From Clytia hemisphaerica (Eukaryota; Cnidaria; Hydrozoa; Leptothecata; Clytiidae): DNA of 64,000 bases. The translations under genes and the position numbers were made by a program. Position 1 is the stretch's first letter, and each line of letters starts with the position of its first letter. The notes beneath the pieces were generated by a model, which did not search any database, was not told the origin of the DNA, and saw only the letters and a program-made list of their open reading frames with translations. The stretch is from assembly GCA_902728285.1 (NCBI GenBank), contig CACVBU010000726.1, forward strand, positions 310,001-374,000, written 5' to 3'. Below, piece by piece: positions 49,056 to 59,639 of this stretch.

Positions 49056-49213
49056 TTATATAAAGGTCAGTGGCTGGGGCTCACCGAGCACCAAGGGAAT
49101 AGGTAAGTTAAATTGTGAAATAAGTAACATGACAAATAAAATCAATAAAATTAATTCAAAAATAAATCAAATCATGGGACATTTAATACATTAAAAGTTA
49201 ACTCCCTATATAG

Positions 49214-50711
49214 CCAGACAATCTCAATCAGTCGAACTGAATCGACGATCAAACCAGTCGAAAGCAATCGACCGATTGAAATTCGATTGTCGAGCGCAAT
49301 CGAATCACAATTGAATATTACCGCAATTTTCAGATTCGATTGATCTTCGATTTTCGTTCATCGATTGATGTTCAATTGCGTTCGATTGCGTTCAATCGTC
49401 GATTCATTGATCCCCGGATTGTTCATCGCACAATTTCTACGGTAGCGACTTCAGAAGTCATGCAATTTTCGTTGACGTCAAACCAAATGTTTCATTTTTC
49501 CGTGAACTTTGAACCCTTGGAACTTTATTTCTATGTATGCTAAAGCGTTCCGGTTTTTACTAAATGAAAGCCCGCGATCTTAGCTTTCCAGCGGTATATA
49601 ACACTGTGGACACAGGCTAGACGGCAAATTGGTAAAATGCCGAACGTTTTGCAACATTTTGAAAATTGTTTGCCGACGGGAGAAAAAAAATTAGCAACTA
49701 TCGAAGAACAAATGTGTCTGGAAACGGAGAGAAATGTATTTGGAGGCTGAAACTTTGTATGTTTATCAGAAAAAGGGTGAGGAATTCAAAAATCACAATC
49801 GCTAATTCTAGTTCTTTCATTTTCATGTAGTTTTTTTAACTTTTTTGCTTCTTTAGCATGGGAATGTTCCAAAAAAAAGTTTTTATTTCTGCCGAAATGG
49901 ATTTTCTTTTCATTTGGGGTTTCTCCTTTCAGAAAAACTTTTTCTTTACTCGTAAGTTTTTGTTCCTCCATTTCCAGAGGCCCCTTGAAAATGGGTCCTA
50001 CCACCTTTTTTGACTCATTTCAACCTTTTCCAAGCTATTTTCTTCAAAAATAAAAATAAAACAATGCAATGTCTTCTTTTTTCAAAAAAAGATATATCTT
50101 TTGTTATTTTGATAAATATACTAAACATTTTACAAATATTTTTATATAATAATATTTTAACACCATCAAAGAATTCTCCCTCCAAATTTGAGGTTTCTAG
50201 CTACACTAGAAAAAGAGATATGCAAAATTTAAGAAGCATGACTGGAAAATTTCTTTTTTTTCTTTTTTTTCTTTTTTGACACATTTTTTGAATTTTTCCA
50301 AGCTATTTTCCTAACCTTTTTTTTGACATTTTTAGTCAAATTTTTGACACTAAAATTTGAATATCTTTACAACCACTAATCCTCTGGAGGCTTATGACCC
50401 CTCATTTTCTTTCTTTTTCAAAGCTCTACAAGATAGGATAGATTTTGAAAAAAAAATTAAAACTTCCGGAGTTGCTATCTACGGGAAATCGAAAGTAATT
50501 TCATTCGGCTTGTGGTGTTTGAGAGCTTGGATGTTGGGAAGCTGCAAGAATAAAGCCAGACAATCTCAATCGAACCAATCGACTATTACCCAGAATTTTG
50601 ACATTCGATTGAGATTCAATTGCGTTCGACAAGCGAATTTCAATCGGTCGATTGTGTTCGATTTGGTTCGACTGGTTCGATCGTCGATTCCGTTCGGTTG
50701 AGATCGTCTGG
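49214..50711. repeat. Cluster of CCAGAC-ended, ATTCGATTG-rich element ends
   Basis: A left end CCAGACAATCTCAATC at 49214 is followed by 200 bp of degenerate ATTCGATTG repeats. A complete short copy is at 50556-50711. Both resemble the element at 12819-13295. The DNA between (49440-50540) is T-rich, with no recognised gene. Confidence 0.5.
50556..50711. mobile_element. 156-bp MITE, CCAGAC family
   Basis: Ends CCAGACAATCTCAATCGAAC and its inverted partner (CCAGACGATCTCAACCGAAC on the - strand). The interior consists of ATTCGATTG-type repeats. Same family as 12819-13295. Confidence 0.65.
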
Positions 50712-50744
50712 ATATAGTAATCTGGGGCAATGGGCTATTCCAAA

Positions 50745-51010
50745 AAAAATTGTACAGGGGTATTGACGAACTTTTTTTACTAACCCTCCTGGAAATTCTG
50801 GATAACAAACTATCCCCTGAAAATTAAGAGTCGACACCCCTGGAAAGTGAAGTTTTGTGAAAAAGGGCCTGGAAAGTGACTATTGTGTATTGATGCCAGT
50901 TTAGGAGGAGGGAACCCCCTGGAAACCTTTAATAAGCCCCTTGGAAAATCTGAAACTGATCAAAAACCCCTTGGAAAATCAAGGCTCAGACCCCCTGGAA
51001 AAGTTTCAAC
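50745..51010. repeat. Degenerate CCCCTGGAAA array
   Basis: At least seven copies of CC(C/T)TGGAAA are spaced irregularly by about 20-45 bp on the + strand. Confidence 0.55.
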
Positions 51011-51734
51011 CTACACTGTGTAGTAACTATTTTCATAACTTCTGAATACAGTTTCACCACGATAGTAAGTGTCATACTGTCTTGTAGTAACTGCGTGCCC
51101 CCCCCTGGTCCCATAATTACCCCATGATTAAGATTTGACTATGGGGTAAATATGGGACACACTTTTTAGAGATACAGTGCCTTGTCTGATAACGAGACTA
51201 TTATAATTTCAAACCATAGTATCTTGATGTCAGAATTCAGTCAAAATATAATCAAAGTGATTGCAGCTCTTCCTGACACTAAAGCTTGTCCCGTATTTAC
51301 CCCTTTATTTTAACTGTCCCGTAATTACCCCAGATGACTATACAAATTAGAGTGTGGTGGCGGTAAGCTCATATTTAAACATATAAACAAATTATTAGCT
51401 GACTATTTAAACACAATTTTTAGTGATAAGCTTATCAAAACTAATCACTCATATATTTAGTGAGATAGGTCAATGTTAACAGATCTTTCAGGTAGAAAAG
51501 CCATCTAACTTTATCTCTTTTTTTGACTGACGTCTGAAGTGACAAGTGTTATGTTTTTTTAACCTTCTTTTTATTTTTTAGTCTGCTGGGGTATCCAGAT
51601 TGCAAACTATTTTATAGTCTAGTTTTTGATATTCATGTGATCTTTAAATCCTGTGAGCCTGTCCATGTATAAAAGTTTGTCAAGACCTTCTCAAATTTAG
51701 CCACAGCCGCCGGCGAATTTTTCTGAAATATCTG

Positions 51735-52200
51735 TTCTTTTTTTCCAGGAGAGTAAATTTTAGAGATAAATCTAGGAGATACTTGCCTTAAAACACCCAG
51801 TTAAAATCCAGGAGTCGCCTTAAAAACATCTGTTCTTAAAATCCAGGAGCACATGTTACGGAGAAACACATGTAATTTTCCAGCAGACAATCTGCTCAAC
51901 AAATCCAGGAGCTAAATTGTGAAAAACACAACCAGATGCCAGATTTTTTTTCCAAGGGAACTTCGTAACTTTATTAATAAACAGTCTCATTTTCTAGGAA
52001 CATTGTAACTTTCTTAGGGAATAGCTGTTATATTTTTCCAGGAGCATAATCTTTCTAGAGAACAGATATACATTTTCCAGGAGTCCCGTTTTCCTCCAGA
52101 ACAGATGGTATATTCTAGGAGAGTCCAGAATACAAAACAGTTCGTTTTTTCCAGGAGAAAGGGACCTCAAGAACAGATATTTCATATTTTCTAGCCGGTG
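51735..52200. repeat. Degenerate TTTTCCAGGAG ... AACAGAT array
   Basis: About ten copies of (T/A)TCCAGGAG or TCTAGGAG, many followed after about 20-30 bp by AACAGAT, forming a diverged tandem repeat of roughly 40-50 bp. On the - strand the motif is CTCCTGGAAA, close to the array at 50745-51010 in opposite orientation. Confidence 0.55.
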
Positions 52201-54428
52201 GCTGCTCTTGTTTAGCACACTGTAATTCTACGTCATTGTGCAAAAAATTAAGAAAAACTAATGAACAGATTTTTAACAAAGTCCAAAAAACCCTATTTTG
52301 GGGAATTTTTTGGGCCAAAAATTTTTTATATATTTTACACACTGTAATTCTCTGTTGCGTCGCCCGAATTGAGTAGAATTGAGTAGAATTGAGTTGGTGA
52401 CTCAGTGACTTTTTCTGTCCATGAGGTTTCTTTTAAATTCAAAAATTTTATTATTGCCGATTTGCTGCAAGCGATTTCTAGCGCATTCGCGGCATTTTGA
52501 CTTTGTTTATCATTACATGCGCCATTCTGGGTCAGAGGTCACAGTGTTCAAAGGTCATAATTTGAAACCACCAATAACACGTGGTTGTTTTGGCTGCTGC
52601 GCTGGCTGGCAGTTTCCTTCAAAAATACGCTCCAAAAATGAATGATGGAGGTCTTATTTATAACGGAAAACCCGAAAATTTTTACAGCCAACCAACCAAT
52701 ACCAACCGACTCACTTTTAAGACCCTACAAGGAAGCGAAATGAAGATATTTGTGATTGCCACCTAAACCTTGCCCACCACCACGCTAAAGCTCTAAAGGG
52801 ATGGATGAAAACAAACAATAAGAATATGCAATCTCATTTTCTTGATGTTGCATTGGTCCATCGCCAAAAGTGGACTGAGAATGACAACACAATTAAGATA
52901 TAGGACGAAAATTACAGTACTAGCCTGGAAATGGTGCACAGTATGCAAAATATATTCGACGAGAGGCAGTTATTACTTATTGGGTAATGGCGTAATGAGC
53001 AGATAAAAAGTAAGAATTTGGAGTAAGTCAAACACCTGATTTCATTACGCCAGGTTTAAACGCATCCACCTTAGAAGTACCAGTAACATATACAAACTAT
53101 TCTTCTAGCCTTTTTAATCGTAAAATTCGCCATTTTTTACCCTTTCTTACCATATAAATTTGAATTTTTTGGTATTAAACGGTTTTTGAACCAGAAAAAT
53201 TTATGATCTTAAATCTATGAACTTAACCTACTAAAACTTATGAAAGTATCTGACACAACTAATTACTTGTCAATATATTTTGCTGAATATCCTTCATATA
53301 GTATTTAAATTACAGTTTGAACAATCAACAAGTGGAAATGTTGTTCTATTTATTGTCATTGTTGCTACCAATGTTGCATTGTATCACAAAAAAAGTTGAA
53401 CACTGTAAGTTTAAATTTCTCAAATTCTATGAGCTGTAACAAAATGAATCTTTTGGCATTAGAGAGGAGAAAGAAAAAAGTTTTTTTCAGGACTTTTCTT
53501 TTCACAATAAAAGGTAATCATTGATTTATTGACTCATTGACTCAAACAAAGCAATTGATGTACCGGGTAGTTCACAAAAAACTTCGAATGTTTTGCAACG
53601 TTTTAAGGGCTATCATAGTGATCTGTAAGCTGTAAGGTTTACTTTTACTTTACTTTTTTTTTTAATTGGGGAGGGTCTAACTTAAATTTTGATGTATTAC
53701 TTTTTACATTTGGACAATCGGTTCAAGAGTTATGATCACTTAAGTCAAAAATCAATTTTCAAAAAGTGCAAAAATACGTCAAAAAAGGGTGATTCGATTT
53801 GCTTTTCCTTCTTTCTTTTGTTTTAGAATTGAACGTATATGCATTTTTACGATGAAATTAACTATCACATTGAGTATTAAAAGATACCAGAAGGTATTTA
53901 AACGTAACATTAGTTTTTTGTTTAAATAAATCCTTGTGAATATTTTCTTCATTACAAACACAAAATCCTGCCAGTACAATCTTTAAAATTAAGACATGTC
54001 TATTTCAGTTCCGTCTATTTCTAGTTGTTAATCTAATAACCCATTTTCGATCATTTCCGCTCATTTTGAAAATAAATTTTATTCGGCTAGTTCGAAACGT
54101 AAGTCACAGGTCAACAGGTCATTGACACAGGTCAGCTTTAATTACTGTAAAATACAAAAAATGTTTGAAAAACACTTTTTACAAAAAATGTTTGAAAAAC
54201 ACTTTTTATTGTCAAAAATATCATACGGAAGGTATTTTATTGATCTAGAACCTTTTTAAAGGTCCATTTTTTTAACTACAAATTTTGATCTACTAGACTA
54301 AATTTGTTAAGCGAACCTGGTGCAGCCTGTGCAGTCTTTTCCCATTTAAGAAAATTATCATTCATAGTATTTCACCTTTATCTTTATTTCTTGACACTTC
54401 ACTCCAAATAAGCAAAAGACTAAAAATA
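52201..54428. other. Gene-free stretch
   Basis: A small tandem (about three units of GAATTGAGTA) lies near 52365-52395 and a short direct repeat of TTTGAAAAACACTTTTTA near 54160-54210. Otherwise nothing is recognised. The promoter of the S49 peptidase gene should lie at the right end. Confidence 0.4.
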
Positions 54429-55346
54429 ATGATGACCTCAATCAACAAGAGCCTCAACAAAAATCTCACAAAACAGAGCATCCGTTTGCTTTCTTTGTCT
54501 GCAAACTCCCAAATGAAATTATTGCCAAATTTTATGAAGTCAAAGCCTGAGGTTGCTGTCATTGATTTGGCTGGTACAATACAAGCAGGGAGAGGAGGTG
54601 GCCTTGGTGCAAGTCGAAGATTGAATATTGCGAATTTGGAAAAGTCAATTGATAAAGCATTTTCTTACAAAAAACTGAAATCAGTGTTGCTTAATATCAA
54701 CAGCCCTGGGGGATCACCTGCACAATCTGAGCTAATTGCAAATAAGATTACACGATTAGGAAAGCAAAAGAATGTGAAAGTTTACTCCTTTGTAGAAGAC
54801 CTAGCAGCTTCTGGTGGATACTGGCTTGCATGCGCTGGTCACGAAATCTATGCAACTAATAACTCCTTTATTGGTAGCATTGGAGTTATAAATGCAAAGT
54901 TTGGTTTTGACGAATTAATTAAAAAGTATGATGTAGATTGGCGTGTCTATACTGCAGGCAAAAGCAAATCTTTCATGGATCCTTTTCAACCAGAGAAAGA
55001 GGATGATGTATTGAAAATTAAGTACCTTTTAAATGCCATTCACCAAAATTTTATTGACCATGTAAAGAAAAGTCGTGGTGGTCGATTGAATGCAAATGAT
55101 GATTTATTATTTAATGGAGACATTTGGCTCGCTCAAGATGCTATAAAACATGGATTAATTGATGGCATTGATGATGTCTGCAATTTTGTTGAACAACGTT
55201 ATGGGAAAGTTGGTGAGGATGTTAAGCTGGTCAGAGTGAATTCACCAAGTGCCAACAGGTTTGGGTTAGGTGGTATGTTTGGAGGTCTGACTACTCCTCT
55301 GGACATTCAAAAAGATCTCTTTAGTAAAAGATTTGATGTAATGTGA
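54429..55346 (+). CDS. S49 family serine peptidase (SohB/SppA-type), probably mitochondrial
   Basis: A single-exon gene of 305 residues. The S49 (ClpP-fold) core starts at residue 41 (EVAVIDLAGTIQAG), with LLNINSPGGSPAQSELIA (87-104) as the typical substrate/oligomer strand. The nucleophile is predicted at Ser128 in DLAASGGYWLACAG. The general-base Lys is predicted at Lys180 in AGKSKSFMDPF: family members have a Ser-Lys spacing near 52, which fits 128 to 180. Family enzymes degrade signal peptides or membrane proteins as barrels of subunits. Unlike bacterial SohB there is no membrane anchor; residues 1-35 are rich in Ser, Lys, Arg and Leu and lack acids, which suggests a mitochondrial presequence. 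The C-terminal 30 residues (Gly-rich) are outside the core. Base composition resembles the neighbours, and animal introns or splice sites nearby argue against bacterial contamination. Confidence 0.9.
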   Translation: MMTSINKSLNKNLTKQSIRLLSLSANSQMKLLPNFMKSKPEVAVIDLAGTIQAGRGGGLGASRRLNIANLEKSIDKAFSYKKLKSVLLNINSPGGSPAQSELIANKITRLGKQKNVKVYSFVEDLAASGGYWLACAGHEIYATNNSFIGSIGVINAKFGFDELIKKYDVDWRVYTAGKSKSFMDPFQPEKEDDVLKIKYLLNAIHQNFIDHVKKSRGGRLNANDDLLFNGDIWLAQDAIKHGLIDGIDDVCNFVEQRYGKVGEDVKLVRVNSPSANRFGLGGMFGGLTTPLDIQKDLFSKRFDVM

Positions 55347-55398
55347 TGTAATTTTTTAAATGAATTAGTTTTGTGTGCTATTTTGTTTGGTAAAGACT

Positions 55399-55674
55399 TA
55401 CTCTCGGGTACCTAATAGCCGGGGGGGTTGGAATAAGCAGGGGGGTTGGAAAAAATCTCAAAATTTAATAAGCGGGGGGGTTGGAATAAAAATGTCCTGG
55501 GTGGAAAATGTTTGAAAAGGAGGCTAATACAGCAGAATTAAGACAAAAAAGGGAACTTTCAAAAACATTTTCCCAAAAATTAATAAGCGGGGGGGTTGGA
55601 ATAAGAATGTCCTGGGTGGAAAATTTTGGAAAAATTAATTAGCGGGGGGGACGGCTATTAGGTACCCGAGAGTA
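55399..55674. mobile_element. 276-bp TA-flanked MITE downstream of the S49 gene
   Basis: TACTCTCGGGTACCTAATAG at the left is the exact inverted complement of the right end (CTATTAGGTACCCGAGAGTA). Inside, a GCGGGGGGGTTGGAATAA motif is repeated about three times with GTCCTGGGTGGAAAAT. It begins 53 bp after the stop codon and so probably lies in the 3' untranslated region. Confidence 0.8.
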
Positions 55675-55946
55675 ATGGAATTAATAATGTTTTATGATCT
55701 GAACAGATTTTTAAACCTTCAAAACTAGAACTTTTCTGAAATCAAGAACCCTAATTCCAAAATTCAAAACCCTTGTTCTCAAACTTCAACTGTGATTTAA
55801 AAGCATTTGATTTTCGATAATCACTATATATTTCTAACTTACACACTGTATATTTTTTAAGAATATTTTGGACAGATAAAGAAAATTTAATTTTTTAATT
55901 AAAAGATTATTAATGGTGTAATTGGGTGAAGCAATCAAATAACAGT

Positions 55947-56889
55947 CAGGGGGGGTCAAGCAGTTAGTACAAGACATCATGCCTACTAAGTGATTCTTTG
56001 GAGGAAAGAGGCCACACCACCACCCTTTGACAGTTAGTATGAAATATACTAAGTGATTTCAAAGGAAATTCACTAAGGACCACCCCTTAAAACCTATCAA
56101 ACGAGAGTGTGATATTTACTTTTTGTCAAACCATGTTCCCAAAATCAGAACCAGTTACATTTTCATTATTATTTTCATTTTCATTATCATTTTTGTTTTC
56201 GTTTTTGTTTTCGGTTTTATTTTCGTTTTTATTTTTATCCATTTCCTTTGTCTTATTTTTTTCAAATATCATAAACTCCTAATATCGGACTCTCACAGAG
56301 GTTTGGCAAAAGCAAAACATTCGAACATTTCTAAGAAAAAGATGCATATTAGACAAAATAATCATTTCATTAAAAATTATCACTACAACATCAAGCTTTA
56401 TTCCAACACCGCGTCTATTCTACTAATAACACAAATATCAAACCAATAAGTGTGACATCATTTAAACACAAAACTTTTTTTAAGTACAGGGAATTACCCT
56501 ATGAACATTAGGGGAAAATCAACTGACTTTTTTCTTTTATTTATCAATCTATAGTTAGGGAATTCCCCTGATATAGTGTTTAACTAAAGGGTAATACCAA
56601 ACAAACTCCAAAGGGGAAGACTTAAATGTCTTAGGTTCTTTGATTTCTCTTATGGAGGGGGATTTCCCTGATTGCTTTTAGTATTTATTTTTAATATTTT
56701 TCTAGAAAAGGTAAAAAAGTAGCACTTAGTATTCATTTGTACTAACTGTTTTCCTAGATTTTTTACTTGACACCACCCTAGCAGTCACTTAGTACCATCA
56801 AGTACTATCTGATTTTTGACAATTTTGTAGGTATACCACCACGGTACTAACCGGCATGATGTCTTGTACTAACTGCTTGACCCCTCCTG
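55947..56889. mobile_element. 0.94-kb hAT-like element with 7-bp target duplication
   Basis: The left end starts CAGGGGGGGTCAAGC and the right end, on the other strand, CAGGAGGGGTCAAGC; both continue AGTTAGTACAAGACATCATG. TAACAGT is duplicated at 55940-55946 and 56890-56896. Subterminal copies of TACTAAGTGAT / TCACTTAGTA flank a centre with no transposase. A T-rich frame at 56123-56449 is low-complexity sequence. Confidence 0.75.
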
Positions 56890-57025
56890 TAACAGTCTAA
56901 ACGTTGAAGTACGATAGATTTTCGAAAGATATTATTAGGACTAAAGTAATCTGGATTAAATTGTCTTTGGTATTTACTTTACTTCTACAATTCTTTGACA
57001 ATCCAATTCCTTATCTAATGTTTCT

Positions 57026-57039
57026 TTTTTTTTATATAG
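57026..57039 (+). other. Candidate 3' splice acceptor just upstream of ANAPC11
   Basis: A run of pyrimidines (TTTCTTTTTTTTTATATAG) ends in AG 27 nt before the ANAPC11 ATG. It would serve a 5' untranslated intron or spliced-leader addition. Confidence 0.4.
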
Positions 57040-57065
57040 CAAAAATAAATGAAACAATATCAAAA

Positions 57066-57320
57066 ATGAAAGTGAAAGTGAAAAGTTGGATGGCAGTAGC
57101 TGTTTGGCATTGGATTACAAATGATGATACGTGTGGTATATGCCGTATGCAGTTCGATGGTTGTTGTCCTGATTGCAAAGTTCCCGGTGATGACTGCCCA
57201 TTAGTATGGGGAAGGTGTTCTCATGTTTTTCATATGCATTGTATTTTGAAATGGTTGAACTCACAACAGTCACAACAGCATTGTCCCATGTGTCGTAGAG
57301 AATGGCAATTCAAAGATTGA
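57066..57320 (+). CDS. ANAPC11: Anaphase-promoting complex subunit 11 (RING-H2)
   Basis: The catalytic RING subunit of the APC/C ubiquitin ligase, which recruits E2 enzymes and works with the cullin-like APC2 to ubiquitinate cyclins and securin. The 84-residue length equals that of the human protein. All zinc ligands are visible: Cys23 and Cys26 (TCGICRM), Cys34/Cys37/Cys44 of the APC11-specific insert (CCPDCKVPGDDCP), Cys51-His53 (RCSHVFH), His56/His58-Cys59, and Cys73-Cys76 (HCPMCRREW). The E2-contact Trp63 (LKW) is present. I chose the ATG at 57066 because it starts MKVKVKSW, like the family. The frame is open for 54 more codons upstream, but that extension is hydrophobic and preceded by a good splice acceptor, so it is probably intronic. 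Single coding exon. The KICS2 gene follows 0.9 kb downstream on the same strand. Confidence 0.96.
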   Translation: MKVKVKSWMAVAVWHWITNDDTCGICRMQFDGCCPDCKVPGDDCPLVWGRCSHVFHMHCILKWLNSQQSQQHCPMCRREWQFKD

Positions 57321-58159
57321 TACATATGTTTGGTGACTGCTATTGTTCATTATGCTATCCTTCACCGGATAGGTATTCGGAATGTAAACTGAATCTGTTT
57401 TCATGAAAAATTCTGCAATGGATATGGTAAATGCCATAGTTAAAGTTGGTCTTTTTAGATAGATGATCTGAAAAGAATCTCATCTGCTTGGTGATTAATG
57501 TTGGAATAAACACATTCAACAATTTAGAATATTGTACATATTTTTCTAATTTTAGATATTTATTGTAAGTTATAGTGTAGAAAAAAACTGTCTAGAACCT
57601 CAGTGTTTAGATCTTCGATAGTATTGTGGGAAGTAGTCATTAAATACTTTCCTTGTCAAATTCTGAAAAGACTTTTGTCTAGAATTCATTTTTAAACACT
57701 CTTCCTTCTCTATTGGCGAAAGAAAAGCAGTGTCCATTCACTGAGCCGGGGGTGCACTCCGGCAAAATGGGTGTCGGGTATGTGGAGCCATAGAGTCCCT
57801 TCTACATCCTTGAAAATCTCACAGAAAATCAAACAACAATTGAGTCTGAAAGGATCCCAAAATTACGAAGTACAAGGTCGAAGTTTGAAATTTTTGGCTG
57901 AAATTTGGTAAAATAGCTTCTAACAGGGTCGTAAAGACGGACGTCAAAGAACTCAAAAAACGGAGCTAAATTTTCGAAATTCAGTTTCTCATAGGGTCGA
58001 TTTTCGATCTTTGACCTAAAATTTCTTGATTTAAATTTCTCAACATTGTCCTTTACTATCACCAGTTGTATCTTTGGACGTTTAAATACAAATGATATAC
58101 GCTGTTTGTATTGAAAAAGCTGGTAACTTTCTAAGTTTAATGTACTTGAATTTGTTTCA
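57321..58159. other. Intergenic between ANAPC11 and KICS2
   Basis: No gene or clear repeat. A polyadenylation-like AATAAA occurs near 57504, about 190 bp after the ANAPC11 stop. The right end should contain the KICS2 promoter and first untranslated exon. Confidence 0.4.
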
Positions 58160-58186
58160 TGATGTTTTTATTAATATATTTTTCAG
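58160..58186 (+). other. Candidate 3' splice acceptor just upstream of KICS2
   Basis: GATGTTTTTATTAATATATT followed by TTTCAG, 29 nt before the ATG: the same arrangement as at ANAPC11. Confidence 0.45.
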
Positions 58187-58214
58187 CATAAAGAAAAAAG
58201 AATAAAAATAAACT

Positions 58215-59606
58215 ATGTCATCAGAAGCGAGTAGCTCAACAAGTCAGACAACACAACGTGGTCCACTGAAACCCATCACGCACGAATTGGCTTTCTTAGA
58301 AACCTTTTTTTATTCGATTGCACAATTTCAATTCGATCGTGCTCACGAGTTTGCCGATAAAGAACGTGGCACTCCGGACCCTTCGAAACAGTTATGGAAC
58401 GGCTTACTCAACTCGCTTATAACTTTCGCCAATGCCGAGAAAAGTTATTTTGCGATGGCTTTTATTGAGAAACGAATCTTTAACCGTACTTTGAAACCTG
58501 TTTATACTCAGCTCTCCACAGACCTCTTCACATTGATCGATGCTGCGAATGAAGTTCATGATAGCGAGGCACTAGCCTTAGAGCTATGTAAACAAATGAA
58601 ACGGTTCACACAGGCCAGGCTAGAGATGATTGATTTTTACGAATACTTTATGAAGTGTAAGTGGAGCCACGTGCGAAACACGAAGGAAATCATTACCACC
58701 ATTCAGAAGATTAACACAATGTTCACCAAAGATTTCCACCATCCTGTATTGGATCCTGTTAAAACGGGATTCAACTTTGAAACCGAGATTCTGAACACGT
58801 TATTGCAAGCAGAACTCAAACTTTGTGAATGGGAGTTTTTAGAATCACTGCTTACTTTACGAGAGTGTCAATCAAAGCTTCATGCATGGAGATTGCTGTC
58901 CCCATCCAATTCAGTGAAAGAGCAATTGTTGGCTTCCTTTACCTATAAATCTTTCTTCATGAGAGGTGCCAAGAAACAGATCGATACACCAGCGTTATAC
59001 CAATGGTTGCAACTCTTTCATCTTCACATGTTATCCAAATTCAGTTTTTATTTCTATTCCACACTTCTTCATGGTCAAGCTGCTTCGCCGGATCTGAAAG
59101 GTTCCTTAACCAAGAACAGTATCGATTACGTTGCCAAGATTACCACATTTCAACGTAAAACAGATGCTCATAGTATTTCTCTTGTCCTTGATACCACCAC
59201 CAAGGAGAAAGTGTATAAGGGACACGGATATTTCATGGATAACACACTGGTTAATGCACCCACTGGAATCAACTCATATCCAAGTATTGTCAATATTCCA
59301 CCTGAGAATGTGCCAGCAACTGCTCACTGGCCCAATATCATCATCATGTTGACTGATCGAACAAATGATTTGAATGCTACTGATAAGATTGGTTATTTAC
59401 ATGACACAAGGTTGGAGAGTACATACTTCTTGATCAAAGTTGATGTTCGAATGTATTTGGTGCTCATTTTTAAGATGAAAAAGAAGGAACGTGACAGTTA
59501 CATACAAAACTTCTTGTTAGAAATGAGAGCCAATCTGGGACACGATAAATTGTTCCAAATGTTAAAACCAAATCAATCTAAACTCTTTAATTATCAAAAG
59601 AATTGA
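58215..59606 (+). CDS. KICS2: KICSTOR subunit 2 (C12orf66-type)
   Basis: A component of KICSTOR (with KPTN, ITFG2 and SZT2), the lysosomal scaffold that recruits GATOR1 and lets mTORC1 sense amino-acid shortage. Length is 463 residues (human 445), in one coding exon. Family landmarks: LETFF at 28-32, a helical N-terminal half with FTQARLEMIDFYE (131-143), FHHPVLDPV (174-182), WEFLESLLTL (206-215), LSKFSFYFYSTL (273-284), then the C-terminal roadblock-like part with GHGYF (336-340), INSYPSIVNIP (352-362) and HWPNIIIMLTDRTNDLN (371-387). The tail KKKERDSYIQNFLLEM matches the human KKSERDSHFISFLNE region. The N-terminal 20 residues are Ser/Thr-rich and variable. No signal peptide or membrane segment. 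The ATG has A at -3 and lies 29 nt after a likely splice acceptor. Confidence 0.95.
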   Translation: MSSEASSSTSQTTQRGPLKPITHELAFLETFFYSIAQFQFDRAHEFADKERGTPDPSKQLWNGLLNSLITFANAEKSYFAMAFIEKRIFNRTLKPVYTQLSTDLFTLIDAANEVHDSEALALELCKQMKRFTQARLEMIDFYEYFMKCKWSHVRNTKEIITTIQKINTMFTKDFHHPVLDPVKTGFNFETEILNTLLQAELKLCEWEFLESLLTLRECQSKLHAWRLLSPSNSVKEQLLASFTYKSFFMRGAKKQIDTPALYQWLQLFHLHMLSKFSFYFYSTLLHGQAASPDLKGSLTKNSIDYVAKITTFQRKTDAHSISLVLDTTTKEKVYKGHGYFMDNTLVNAPTGINSYPSIVNIPPENVPATAHWPNIIIMLTDRTNDLNATDKIGYLHDTRLESTYFLIKVDVRMYLVLIFKMKKKERDSYIQNFLLEMRANLGHDKLFQMLKPNQSKLFNYQKN

Positions 59607-59639
59607 GATTATTTTCGTAAATTCAGTTAATTCACATTC

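Larger units (their letters stand above)
43377..49105. mobile_element. 5.7-kb giant fold-back element
   Basis: Outer ends GGGGCCACTGACCTTTATAT (about 43406) and ATATAAAGGTCAGTGGC (about 49058) are inverted. The arms, about 44449-45910 and 47330-48845, match over roughly 1.4 kb. Shared blocks include CCACCTGGATTTCTCACCTG, GGCGGATTTTTGGTCATGTG, TCTGGTCTGTAAAATACACA-type sequence, GAAAAAAGATCTTTTTCTCT and CTTCGTTGCCGCCT. Each arm carries its own smaller fold-back insertion (43426-44437 left, 48845-49055 right), and the 1.4-kb centre carries a MITE (46439-47134). No transposase or other long open frame is present. Confidence 0.75.

Noticed and set aside
52421..52766. Overlapping + strand frames of 60-74 codons
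   Set aside because: They are within chance length, have no splice continuity and no motif.
56123..56449. 108-codon + strand frame rich in Phe and Ile
   Set aside because: It arises from a T-rich simple-sequence tract inside a hAT-like element and has no protein-like composition outside that tract.
56904..57065. N-terminal extension of ANAPC11 by 54 residues
   Set aside because: The extension is hydrophobic, absent from the family, and contains a strong pyrimidine-AG acceptor 27 nt before the conserved ATG.
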